Assembly: GCA_023548195.1 (NCBI GenBank)
Contig: JAJHZJ010000531.1
Coordinates: 7,551,900 to 7,615,899, forward strand
Length of the DNA stretch: 64,000 nt
Direction: 5' to 3'
DNA from: Bettongia penicillata ogilbyi
Lineage: Eukaryota; Chordata; Mammalia; Diprotodontia; Potoroidae
Shown: piece after piece, positions 42,598 through 52,399 of the stretch
How the letters are laid out: each line of letters starts with the position of its first letter
How positions within the stretch are numbered: the first letter of the stretch is position 1
Translations under genes and position numbers: made by a program
The notes under the pieces: generated by a model
The model's input: the letters and a program-made list of their open reading frames with translations, nothing else
The model's database searches: none
What the model was told of the DNA's origin: nothing

Positions 42598-43060
42598 TTG
42601 AATGTATATATCCTGACAGCAGGAATGGTTTTCTTTTTGCCCTTTTTTTCTCAGGGCCTAGACAATGCCTGGCATATGTGTGTGTTTGTCCTTTGTTGTC
42701 GAAAAAGACCGTGCCATCAGAGAAATGATGACATGACTTGCACTTGACTTTGTTTTGAGTGAGGGAGGCTGTGCAGGTCACCAGCCTCACTTCTCCTCCA
42801 GAGCCATCTGAATCCAGTGACAGGATATTCATCAGGATGACTGGAGATGACCCAGGATGAGGTCATTGGGGTTAAGTGACTTGCCCAAGGTCACATAGCT
42901 AGTGAGTGTCAAGTGTCTGAGGTGAGATTTGAACTCAGGTCCTCCTGACTCCTGCACTGGTGCTTTATCCACTGCACCACCTAGCTGCCCCGGCATATGG
43001 TAGACACTAATAATAAGACTTGTTGAGTTTTATTGAATTGAATCAATTTGAATACAAGTT
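42598..43060 (+). mobile_element. L2 3' end split by a SINE
   Basis: Left part 42598-42678 ('tcctgacagcaggaatggtt', 'ctagacaatgcctggcatat') and right part 43000-43060 ('gtagacactaataataagac', 'ttgttgagttttattgaatt') form one L2 3' end. Confidence 0.75.
42679..42991 (-). mobile_element. Full-length tRNA-head SINE with target duplication
   Basis: Read on the minus strand: head GGGGCAGCTAGGTGGTGCAG, B-box-like GAGTTCAAATCTC, core 'gtgaccttgggcaagtcact', then body 'ggtgacctgcacagcctccc' and tail 'cgacaacaaaggacaaacac'. GGCATATG flanks it at 42671-42678 and 42992-42999 and is part of the interrupted L2. It shows that the body seen alone at 42223 belongs to a tRNA-headed SINE. Confidence 0.9.
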
Positions 43061-43309
43061 TTTCTGAAGAAGAAAGGTGTTAGAAGATGACCATGACAAA
43101 TGAGTAAATTTCCAGGTAGGAATCAATGATACAATTCCATTCCAAGTGGAAGATTTTTACAGACCTAGGATGATTGATCTTAGAAAACTCAGGGAACCAA
43201 AGAACTCAACAACAAATGAACCATTGTCTGGCAGGAATTTTGATGTGATTTGCCAGCTCCTATTATGGATTGCTAAACAGAAACTCAAATAGAGTGCTGT
43301 GTGTATATA

Positions 43310-43312
<3 letters not shown>

Positions 43313-43358
<46 letters not shown>
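43313..43358. repeat. (GT)n microsatellite
   Basis: An uninterrupted GT run of about 46 bases, likely polymorphic. Confidence 0.95.
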
Positions 43359-43362
<4 letters not shown>

Positions 43363-43566
43363 ATGTAGAAGTGAAATTGGGAAAAACTTAGGCAAGAGAT
43401 ACCTCCTTACCAAGAAGTCAGCAAATGTGAAGATTGGCAGCTTTATATTAAGAGGATCTGAGTTCAAATCCAGCTTCTGCTATTTCTTTGTGAATGACCT
43501 TGAGCAAGTCACCCCACTTCTCTGTGCCTTTGTTTTCTCATTTGTAAAAGAAAGAGTTAGTCTTAG

Positions 43567-44035
43567 ACAAGGGGTTCTTTTTGTTTGTTTGTTTTAGCAT
43601 TTTTATTTATTTTTAGTTTACAACATTCAGTTTCATAAACTTTTGAGTTCCAAATTTTCCCCTCCCCGAGAAGGCATGCAATCCAATATAGGCTCTATGT
43701 ACACATTCATATTAAACATATTTTCACATTAGTCATGTTGCAAAGAAGAATTATAAGCAATGGAATAAACCATGAGAAAGAAGAAACAAAACCAAAAAGT
43801 GAGAGAGCAAATAGTATGTTTCATAGATCAAGGGTTCTTAAACAGAAGTCTGTGACTTGAGCTTTTTCTTTTTAAATGTTGATAATAGCATTTCAATATA
43901 ATTAGCTTCCTTTGGAATCATATGCCATTTATTTTATGATTCTAAAAGATGAGTCTAATAAAGAGTCCATATCCTTTACCAGTCTGCTGAAGGGGTTCAT
44001 GACAAACACACACACAAAAGGTTGAAAACCCTTGG
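43567..44035 (+). mobile_element. hAT-type non-autonomous element, split by L1
   Basis: Terminal inverted repeats CAAGGGTTCTTAAAC (43829) and GGTTGAAAACCCTTG (ends 44035). Flanks GTCTTAGA and GACTAGAT are a decayed 8-bp duplication. Internal text 'aatagcatttcaatataatt' and 'tgaaggggttcatgacaaac' is reverse-oriented to the copies at 52060 and 57152. Confidence 0.7.
43578..43828 (-). mobile_element. L1 3' UTR fragment inserted in hAT element
   Basis: Plus-strand text 'tttatttatttttagtttac', 'gccccc'-type 'ttcccctccccgagaaggca', 'catattaaacatattttcac' and 'agaattataagcaatggaat' is the complement of a marsupial L1 3' end. The flanks CAAGGGGTTCTT (43567) and CAAGGGTTCTTAA (43829) are its target duplication. 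Confidence 0.7.
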
Positions 44036-44099
44036 ACTAGATGTTCCCTATCCAAGGATCCTCCAAGCTTTAAATTCTATGATCCTCTATACAGAGATC

Positions 44100-45145
44100 T
44101 GAATCCTTTTCCTTCACCCATCTTATTATTAGAATAGTAGCCAAAGCTAGAATCTTCCAAAAAAAAAGTCTATGTTTAGTTTGCATTCCAAGCTCCTTTA
44201 GTCTTTTTTAATTGTTACAGCTTTCTATTAAAAGCTCATGCAGAAACAAGGGACATATTTCTAATATGTCCTTATTTGTAGCCTTGTTTTCCACATGTGC
44301 TCACACATGGAAATTCCCCGGCGTTCTCCAGGATATCCTTTCCTTTTGCCTTGGCTCCTATGAAGCCTCTGACCATCCTGTTCTCTTTATCTTGGTTGCA
44401 GATGGCCTGAACCACATTCTTCATCAGTGACTCACTGGCTTAGATCATTCACCTCAGCTTCCTCTATACCAGCCTTTGGATCGGCTATTATATATTCTTG
44501 CTTTCTTGTTTGTCTCATTATTCTCTAAATCATGAAGAAATAATGATTTGTTTCTGTTGTCAAAATTGAATGACAATTGGTACCAAGGAAACACTGCCAG
44601 ACTCCTTTGTCAGTACTTTTCCTTTCTTTCTTCTTTTTGACTACAAATATAGCCCATTTAACTACTATTTCTCTGATTTGCATTCATTTAATGAGTTTTC
44701 GAAATCACTTTTTAAGGCTGTCTCCCTGATGACAAAAGGAGAAAGGAAAAAAATTTGATTAAAATTTGAAAACACTATTTGACTGTTTTAACTTCATGAT
44801 TCCAAATACTCGTCTTTGCTGTTATATTTTTAATTCTTCTAACTCATTTATACTCACCAGATAACTATAGCATGTTACCAAGGGTAATCCCAATATGAGA
44901 AGTGATGTAAAAGACATCAAGTATGATATATGTGCAATGAGAAGGAGGAACAGTGGATGAATGGCCAAATGTTGCTCTGATACCCAAAAAACATGAAGAC
45001 AACCAGAGTAAGGTGTCTAGCAGCAATGGGTTGATTAACTGCAGAGGAGTTACAGACAGAAATGGACAAGAATGGAACAGGACAAGTTGTGATCTGCACC
45101 ATGGCAGGGAATACCCTTAATACTAGTACCCTCCTTCTAACATTA
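44100..45145. other. Unassigned DNA
   Basis: No gene or firm repeat. Frames at 44212-44430 and 44570-44758 show no motif; the minus frame 44917-45291 runs into an L2 end. Confidence 0.4.
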
Positions 45146-45149
45146 CCTC

Positions 45150-45305
45150 TAAGTTGTCTTGTATCTTGTTTGTACATATTGTTTGTATGTTCTCTCTTCC
45201 CCAGTAGATTGCGAGCTGATTGAAAGCATGAACTGTTTTTGCCTTTCTTTGTATCCCTGGTGCTTACTCCTATTAAGTGTTTAATAAACATTTATTGACT
45301 TGACT
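45150..45305 (+). mobile_element. L2 3' end
   Basis: 'tgtctt'-start, 'cccagtagattgcgagctga', 'tgaaagcatgaactgttttt', 'gtgtttaataaacatttatt'. Confidence 0.8.
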
Positions 45306-45419
45306 TGAAATATTTATACTGATTACATCATGGATCCAATATAACCCCCAAGTATTTTGCATTGATCCAGCATTTGGGCGTTAGATGGTCAGCCAAGTTC
45401 TCTCTTCTGTCTTTAAATT

Positions 45420-46110
45420 AGTCTGTGCGTTCCCTCTTGCATCCATCTTCAGTTCCTTCTACCGCCACCACGGTAGTACAGATTCTTTTGCTTAGAACAC
45501 CAAGCTAGTTCCTTAATGATGCTTCTTCTCTCTAGTCTTATCCCCACTCCAATCTATCCTAGACATTAGATTTTCCTTGTATACAGATTTGACCAGTTCA
45601 TTCCTTCAGAAGCCTTCAATGGTTCCCCATTGGTTAAAAAATAAAATTCAAACTCTTTAACCTGATATTCAAAATGTGGGTCCAACTTATGCTCCTATCT
45701 CATAGCCAAACTGAACTCCTCACCATCCTTGAAACTCGTGCACTTTCCCATTTCAATGCCTTTGCTTTTGTTGCTCACACTGTTCCTACATCTGGAACAT
45801 CTTCCCTTCCTCCTAGCTCTCCATGATGACATCTAACTCATTCCTGAGGGCCCAGCTCCAATGCTACCTCTTCCAAGAAGTCATAGGATTGGAGAATCAT
45901 AGATTCAAAGCTTGAAGGGAATTTAGAGGTCAGCTAGTCCAATCTGCCCCTGATGTTGTAGATCAAGAGTTAATTGACCCTTCTTTGATTCCACTTACCC
46001 TAAACCTAAGTTGGAAAGGATTTCTTATTTATCTGATCTCAAAAACCTTATATTCCTTGAGCATGTGTAGTATTCTAATTTGTGTTAACATCTATTTGTT
46101 TATGTGTCTT
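45420..46110 (+). mobile_element. L2 relic, RT end to 3' UTR, with SINE insertion
   Basis: 'ttcctaaatgatg'-like text, then 'aatggttccccattggttaa', 'aataaaattcaaactcttta', 'gcctttgcttttgttgctca', 'tctggaacatcttcccttcc', 'aatgctacctcttccaagaa' in L2 order. A CR1-tail SINE piece is at 45888-45970 ('agaatcatagattcaaagct', 'gaagggaatttagaggtcag'). Confidence 0.75.
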
Positions 46111-46149
46111 AATACCACTAATAAATAATAACAATAGGAGTGGTAGTAG

Positions 46150-46382
46150 TAGTAACCAACATGTATATAGTGCTTACTATATGCCAGGCACAATTGTTGT
46201 GTCATTTAACCCTCACAACAACCCTGGGAGACAGGTCCTGTTATTATCCCCATATTACAGATAAGGAAACGGAGGCAAATAGAGGTTAAATGACTTGGCC
46301 AGGGTCACACAGCTATTAAACTTGTGAGGCTAGATATGAATTTCTTAACTCCAGGCCCAGCACTCTTTCCACTGTGCTAACT
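46150..46382 (-). mobile_element. CORE-SINE/MIR
   Basis: 'gtgcttactatatgccaggc', 'catttaaccctcacaacaac', 'cagataaggaaacggaggca', 'ggccagggtcacacagctat', 'cactctttccactgtgctaa' in minus-strand order. Confidence 0.85.
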
Positions 46383-46384
46383 AA

Positions 46385-47150
46385 AGACGATGTCTGTGTA
46401 TCCTCCTAAGAGTCTAGCAAGTATGTTGCATTGTTTATATTGGGCATAATATAATATAATAATATATAATAATAATTATAAATTATTGTAGGGGTTTCAG
46501 TTTTTTATGAAAAAATGTTGAATAAGTGAATTTTCACCTTGTGTAATAGGACTTACTTGATTTTAAGGCTGATGGGACAGCAGTGCTGCCTAATTTCAAC
46601 ATCAGCACAATTTAACTCCACAAGAACTTATCAAGCATTGCCTGTGTTTGATTTCCTTTCTCCCTCCCCAACAAGATCAATCCCACTCCCCACAGAAACA
46701 AACTCACAATGCCAATAGGGAAAGTCTCAGGGGTATGAGTGAAATTGAGGACCTTGTGAAGGTCACATCTGCATCTCACTGCTTCTCACTTGCTTCCCCA
46801 GGGGCCCTGCTCATTCACTTTCTCTGGCCTTATGATGCTCTCTCAGTAGGTACTCATCTCTCATGCATGGATCCTCAGCATGGCATCACCAGATCATATG
46901 TGGCTCCCATAGCTCCCAGCTAGACTCAGAAATTCCTCTTCCCATTCAGCATACTGACATTACCCAGGGTAACTCCCACAAGCCTGCATTCATTTCTCTT
47001 CTCTGGGTTCATGCTCCCCTAAAAGCCTCTTTGCCCACCGACCTTGGGCCCAGGGCATTATGGAGAGAAGGTTTCTGAGCTGCTTTCATAGAGAACCCAG
47101 TTCCCTTCGAAACTGCTCAGGCCCTTTTCTAACAGCATGTTTACTTCTCA
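46385..47150. other. Unassigned DNA
   Basis: AT-rich at 46440-46490, otherwise unique-looking. Two overlapping frames (46648-46923, 46863-47078) lack motifs. No gene claimed. Confidence 0.4.
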
Positions 47151-47154
47151 AAAA

Positions 47155-47315
47155 TGATAAATAAAACAAACAAATAAATAATATAAATATATTTAAATAT
47201 ATGATACTTATATATATAACATTTATTTATATGTATGCTTATATATTTATATATCTATTTTATATAATATAAATATACATTAATAGAAATATAGTTAAAT
47301 ATAAATAAATAGAAT
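47155..47315. repeat. AT-rich (AAATA/TATA)n
   Basis: Dense AATAAATA and TATATATT units without other structure. Confidence 0.85.
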
Positions 47316-47399
47316 AAAACTCACTCCATTCCCTCATGGGGCTTACTATTTAGTTTGGAAGAAAAGAGACAGAGGGCAGAAAGATATAGAATTAAAGCC

Positions 47400-47790
47400 T
47401 TTTTAATCTAGAGTTAGAAGATATGTCAAAGATGTTATAGTCCAACTACCTGTTTTACAGATGAGGAAGCTAAAGTCTAGAGCAGGGATGGGGAATCTGC
47501 AACCTTGAGGACACATGTGGCCCTCTAGGTCCTTAAGTGCAGTCCTTTAACTGAATCCAAACTCCACAGAACACATCCTCTTAATAAAAGAATTTGTTCA
47601 GTAAAACTTGGACTCAGTCAAAAGTCCTCACCCAAAGACTTCGAAGGCCACATGTAGCCTTGAGGCCACAGGTTCCTCACCCCTGGTGTAGGGAAATGAG
47701 GTCATTTGCCCTAGGTCACACAGATTATAAGTGGCAGAGCTCAGCCTGGGCTGCCTACCCACTTGACCCTGAACTGACCTCCTCTTATTC
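47400..47790 (-). mobile_element. MIR/CR1-tail SINE split by a hAT element
   Basis: Left part 47400-47482 ('agttagaagatatgtcaaag', 'ttttacagatgaggaagcta') and right part 47694-47790 ('aaatgaggtcatttgcccta', 'ggtcacacagattataagtg', 'gcagagctcagcctgg') are one minus-strand element. Confidence 0.75.
47483..47685. mobile_element. Palindromic hAT-type MITE, 203 bp
   Basis: The two arms (about 72 bases each, 47483-47554 and 47614-47685) are inverted repeats; outer ends CAGGGATGGGGAATCTGC and CAGGTTCCTCACCCCTG match as complements. Even the centre is partly palindromic. Flanking octamers GTCTAGAG and GTGTAGGG (6 of 8 identical) are a decayed 8-bp target duplication, typical of hAT. Confidence 0.85.
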
Positions 47791-48254
47791 CTTGGGAACC
47801 CTTCTTTTCGAAGTTTCTCAGAGTTTATGTTCACTGTACTTTGCCCTCCTTAAAATAGTCTCTTCTTTTCCAGATGTAATTGCTCACTAATGTTTCAATC
47901 GACAAACTTAACAGTGGCCAGTTGATGGACTTTCACTTTCAGTTGCATGGTCATTCAACATCAATCTCCTTCAGCTGCTTCTAATATCAGGACGTTTATC
48001 AGAACCTTACAAAACCACCTATGTTTGGAAGTAATCCTGTTTATCAAATACAAGTCTAAACTAAAAATCAAGTCTAAACATTTTTATACAGCTTTCATTT
48101 GAAAAGAGATTAGGAAGAGAGTTGGGGCAAAAATTCTGCAGGAAACACAAATACCCTGATTTCTACCAGGGAAAGTATTTGGGAAGCAGAATGCACCTAT
48201 AGGATATTGGATTCTTATTTCCTCTCTCGCAATTAGCTTTAAATATGGAATGTA

Positions 48255-48312
48255 AGAAGCTAAAATAAATAAAAAATAAAATAAAATAAAAATTAATAAA
48301 AAATAAAAAAGC
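48255..48312. repeat. (AAATA)n low-complexity tract
   Basis: AAATA and AAAAT units; possibly the tail of an unrecognised retroelement. Confidence 0.85.
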
Positions 48313-48531
48313 CTGTGTATTTTCATTTTCAGGGAATTTTTAGAGGAGTCAGGAAGGTCCCTGCCCCCACAATAGCTCCTCTAGTTAGGTCCCATAATGT
48401 CTGAAATTCCACTATGATAGAACAGTTTCTTTGAGGGCCTTTCTATTTCATCCTATTGAAAAATACAAATATTCCTGGGAGACCCAATCTTACAAATCAC
48501 TGCACATGGTAACTATTTTTTTAGTAAAAGA

Positions 48532-48765
48532 CTGTCTAATACAATGGAAAGAACACTGATCCTAGAATTAGGGAACCTGAGCCCAAACCTGTTTCCACCA
48601 CTAACTAAATATGATCTTCCACCAATTGCTTAACCTGAGTCTTATTCTCCTTATTCATAAAATAGACATATCACAATTCCTTCCTGGCTTGCCTCACTGG
48701 TTTGTGGTGAGAATCAACTAACATAATGGATGTGAAAGTCTTTCTCAGGTAATAAAATACTTTGC
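48532..48765 (+). mobile_element. MIR
   Basis: 'gtctaatacaatggaaagaa', 'gggaacctgagcccaaacct', 'ttgcttaacctgagtcttat', 'tttgtggtgagaatcaacta', 'aggtaataaaatactttgca' in plus order. Confidence 0.75.
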
Positions 48766-49039
48766 ATTTTTAAGGAAGTAGTTTGAGAGTCTAAGTTCTC
48801 TCAGAAGTCTTGAAAGATTGGAGAGGGAAGGAGAGAGAGAGAGGAAAAAAAGACACCAAAAAGAGAAGTGAAGGGTAACAAAGGCAATTCCACCATTTAG
48901 CCTGACTGGCCAACTTCTCAGTGACTTTGGGGACAGAGATGGGAAAAGATCATAGAACGTTTAGCATTCAAATGGCCCTTAGAGATCACATGAGTGAACC
49001 CTGTCATCTTCAATAATAATATCCTCTTTCATTTGAATC

Positions 49040-49480
49040 ATATTTAGAGGCTGACAGGAAAAGGAAACAGCCCAATTATTAAATAGTGTCTAACAAACGT
49101 TAGTGTCCCTGAGATACTTATAGAGCCAGAGTTGTGAGTTGTGTAGATTGTTGGTGAAGGGTTTATGGGGGCAAAAGACACGTATGAGAATAGCCCTAGA
49201 ATAGCAAGACCAGCTTGACTGGACTGTGAAATGTAGGAAGGGGAGTAATACATAAGGCTGAGAAGACAGATTAGAGACAAATTGTGAACGACTTCAAATG
49301 CTAAACAAGGGAATTTGTATTTGACCTGAGAAGTAATAGTGACCTCCTGGAGTTTACTGAAAGGAGTGACATGGTCAGACCTGCGATTTAGGAAAATCAC
49401 TTTGGCGACTCTGTGGCAGAGGGACTGGAATAGAGAGGCAAAGAGACCAAGTAGAGGCCACTGCAAAAGTCCAGGTGACT
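49040..49480 (+). mobile_element. Ancient mammalian repeat, second part
   Basis: 'gacaaattgtgaacgacttc', 'aaatgctaaacaagggaatt', 'tgaaaggagtgacatggtca', 'gacctgcgatttaggaaaat' and 'gggactggaatagagaggca' are a conserved series I recognise from other mammals. It continues the series begun at 40590-41130. The 140-codon minus frame inside it is antisense and not a gene. Confidence 0.55.
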
Positions 49481-49860
49481 TATATTCCCATTTTTCAGAT
49501 TTTTACAAAATATTTACAAAATATACTTATACACACCAGTGGCATTCTTGGTGAAGGCATGAGAATGAAGCAGAATGGCTTTTGCAAATTGCAATTATTA
49601 CACTATTGACTGAAAGGTATAATTCAAAGGTGCTAAAAGCATGGCTATCAGATCCCATGTAGCTACCAACATTTCCAGTAAGGCCTGAAATGGATTAAAA
49701 TGCAATTACGAAACATTTAACAAAATAAATAAAAATATGACAAAATATAAATAATACTATACTTTAAAATGAGACATGAGACCTTCAGGGAACCTTATGT
49801 GTAATTTAGTGGCCTCAATTCTATTTGAGTTTGAGACCACTCTCACATGGCATTATTGGT
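49481..49860. other. Unassigned DNA
   Basis: No gene or repeat recognised. Confidence 0.4.
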
Positions 49861-49861
49861 C

Positions 49862-50900
49862 ATAACCATTAAAAAAGCATTTGACCTGACTGAGCAAAAC
49901 ACTGCCTTAAAGATTTCCATAAAGGATGTTTTCCATTCACACATGTCACAATCATCCAAGATCTCCTGAAGGATATAACAACAGACTTTTGTGCAATGAC
50001 CCTTTGATTATTAATATTAAGGAAAGCACATAATACTATGACGTATGTCATAGAAGATGATAGCCACAGTCATGGAGGATGCCCAGCTCAGACTTCCCGT
50101 GGAAATCTTTCCCTAGAAATGGTGAGATCCTCCAGATTGTGCTGCTTGCTTTAAGCCTTGAGACACTGGGGTCCAATGATTGGACTATCTCTTAAATGAG
50201 ATCTGGGGCCATTCAAAGGAGTTTGGCCTAATCATCCACATTAAACAAACAGGAAACAAATACCTATTGTATATATCCAGTTCATTCATTAGTGCATATA
50301 TCTTAGAGATTCACTAGAGATGAAGCAGAACCTGGGCCCAGAATTGAATAAGAGAAAAGGAGTGGGCTGGCTTCCTTATAGGAATTATTGAAATATTTTA
50401 ATGACCCCAAATTTCTCCCTCTAATAAAGAACCATATTTTAACATTTAACATTTTGACTGTTTTTCCAGGGTGACTGTGGGTCATACAATATCATAGTCT
50501 CCAAAGATTTAAAGTTGTGGGCCACTGAAAGGGCAATGCAGAATTGTGTGGCAATGGTGAGCAAGCTGCAATATATAAATGATAAATAGTAGAGGGAAAT
50601 CAGTGCAAATGATACTATCAGCTAGATGTGTGGTCAGAAAAGAACATGGGCTGTTGTTATAGTAAATTAGGGATGACGAATAGACAGCCTGTATCTTTAT
50701 TGTGTCCTTAGGACATAATATCCTAAGATCTGGCAGAGAGACTCCAGCACAATGGGTGTGTCCCTTGTGAAAGATTTACAGAAGAACTTGGGCAAGTCTC
50801 AGAGAATAAAGAGTATAGATGAGTTGCTTTCTCAGCCACTGGAAGGAGTACCCACATTGAGGAGATTGCAGATTCACTGAAATGGGGTTGGGAGGAGAGG
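49862..50900 (+). mobile_element. Decayed LINE reverse transcriptase relic, RTE-like
   Basis: Switching plus-strand frames give, in the order expected of an RTE-type polymerase: a 'KKAFDL' block at about 49872 (the D-KAFD motif), 'IIQDLLKDITTDF' near 49950, 'LWATERAMQNCVAMV' near 50515-50560, and 'IRDDE-TACI' near 50665-50690 (compare the 'IRDDRWTARI' signature of such elements). Distances are shorter than in intact elements and stops occur throughout. Assignment is by motif only; an RTE source would fit the RTE-tailed SINEs in the window. Confidence 0.5.
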
Positions 50901-51190
50901 AGCATGTCTCAATATTGTTTTTGTTGTTTCAAAAATCGCTAAGTCAACCAAAATGTTTGGAGCCACTGTTATTATTTAAAGTATATGATTGAGGGGTTTG
51001 GAGCTCTCTACTTGTCACAAGTAAGATATAAGAAATCAAATGCTGTAGATGAAAACTTTGTTTGTGTTTTCCTTTTAGCCTTAAATAACATGTATTTAAC
51101 TCTTGATGGCATGATTATCATGGGAAACCATCAGGAATATTTACAGTCCAGATTGTACCAAGCTGGTTTATTCAATTATATTTCCTTAAA
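50901..51190. other. Unassigned DNA
   Basis: No gene. A 120-codon plus frame (50985-51347) runs into an L1 3' UTR and its lysine-rich end is the L1 A-rich tail, so it is not a gene. Confidence 0.45.
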
Positions 51191-51194
51191 ATAC

Positions 51195-51350
51195 AAGTAC
51201 ATTCTGCCCCTCTCCCCCTTTTTTCTTTATTCTTTTTTGTTACCAAAAGTGGCTCTGGGTGGGGAAAGGAGGGATATATTCCAAGATGAAGGTGAAAACA
51301 AAAAACAAAAACTGAAAGTGAAAACAAAAAAAAAACGCGATCAATAAAAT
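51195..51350 (+). mobile_element. L1 3' UTR end
   Basis: 'ttattcttttttgttaccaa', 'gggaaaggagggatatattc', 'aagatgaaggtgaaaacaaa' and an A-rich end with AATAAAAT. A separate L1 copy begins 25 bases later. Confidence 0.7.
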
Positions 51351-51375
51351 TAAGACTAAAATGAAGGATAGGGTC

Positions 51376-51848
51376 AAAAAGAATTGGAAACTGAAGGGAA
51401 GTCCTTAAATTGGGGAATGACTAAACAAGTTGTGGTATATGAATGTGACTGTTGTGCTTTAAGAAATTATGGAGGGGATGGTTTCAGAAAAACCTGGGAA
51501 GATTTGTATGAACTGATGCAAAGTGAAGTGAATAGAACCAGGAGAACAATATACACAGCGATAGCAATAGTTTAAAGATAATCAACTTTGAAAGATTTAG
51601 TAGCTCTAATCAACAAGATGGGCAACCATAAATCTAAAGAACTCATGATGATTGAAGCTCATTTTTCCACTTTTTCCTTTTCTTGCTGATTTTTAAAAAT
51701 ATGATTTAATGTAGATATTTGTTTTGTATAACTGCACACATTTGGAATGGATTTGTTTTTCTTGCCTCCTCAGTGGGTAGGGGGAGGGGAGGAGAAGGGA
51801 GAAAATTTAGACCTGAAAATAAAATAAAATTGAATTTAAAAAAAAAAC
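51376..51848 (+). mobile_element. L1 ORF2 tail, 3' UTR and poly(A)
   Basis: 'aaaaagaattggaaactgaa', 'ggggaatgactaaacaagtt', 'gtggtatatgaatgtgactg', 'gaagatttgtatgaactgat', 'gaaccaggagaacaatatac', 3' UTR 'ggtagggggaggggaggaga', then AATAAAATAAAATTG and a poly(A) to 51848. 5' truncated. Confidence 0.85.
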
Positions 51849-52059
51849 AGGGGCAAAATTAGCTTGCTATGGGGGTGGGGGGTGGAGGTGGGAATAAAAC
51901 ACACTGTAGGTATAACATATCGAAGTTTTCAGGACTTCATCTCTCAGAAGCTTCATCCCTTTTCATGAATCCAGGCAGGGTCTTCACTCACTTAACCTCA
52001 CTGAAACTAAGCTTCGGTTTCCTCATCTCTAAATGAAGAAAATAGTCTAAGATCATGGT

Positions 52060-52272
52060 TGTTAATCTCTTTTGAGTCATGTCCTTTGACAGTCTAGCAA
52101 AACCTATAGATTCCTTCTCAAGATAATTTTTTAAATGCAAAAAAAAGTAAAACACCTAAGATTACAAAGAAAATCAATTATATTGAAATATAGTTATAAA
52201 AAAATAAAAATGCCTGGCCTAGTTGATCTTTGAAGTCCCCTCCAGCCCTCCATCTGGGATCCTATGGTCCAC
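52060..52272 (+). mobile_element. hAT fragment followed by CR1-type SINE tail
   Basis: 52060-52205 has 'gacagtctagcaaaacctat', 'agattccttctcaagataat' and 'gattacaaagaaaatcaatt' of the hAT family at 57152. 52205-52272 has 'ttgaagtcccctccagccct' and 'ctgggatcctatggtcc'. Confidence 0.6.
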
Positions 52273-52399
52273 TGCCTAGGACATCAGGACAATATCTACC
52301 TTTAATCTTCACAGTGACTTTTGCATAATTTCCTGTGAGTCTTGGTGAAATATATTCATTCTGGTGATGAAATCAAGCTTCAGGGTCTGGTGTTATCTC

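Larger units (their letters stand above)
43435..44095 (+). mobile_element. MIR/CR1-tail SINE carrying a hAT element, itself carrying an L1 end
   Basis: The SINE's left part (43435-43566: 'gagttcaaatccagcttctg', 'gagcaagtcaccccacttct', 'tttctcatttgtaaaagaaa') and right part (44036-44095: 'actagatgttccctatccaa', 'ggatcctccaagctttaaat', 'tctatgatcctc') are adjacent in the consensus. A 469-base block separates them. Confidence 0.75.

Noticed and set aside
44917..45291. 124-codon minus-strand frame
   Set aside because: It overlaps an L2 3' end antisense and has no domain.
49044..49466. 140-codon minus-strand frame
   Set aside because: It is antisense to an ancient multi-copy repeat whose blocks recur at 40590-41130.
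50985..51347. 120-codon frame with a Lys-rich tail
   Set aside because: The Lys-rich end is the A-rich tail of an L1 3' UTR.
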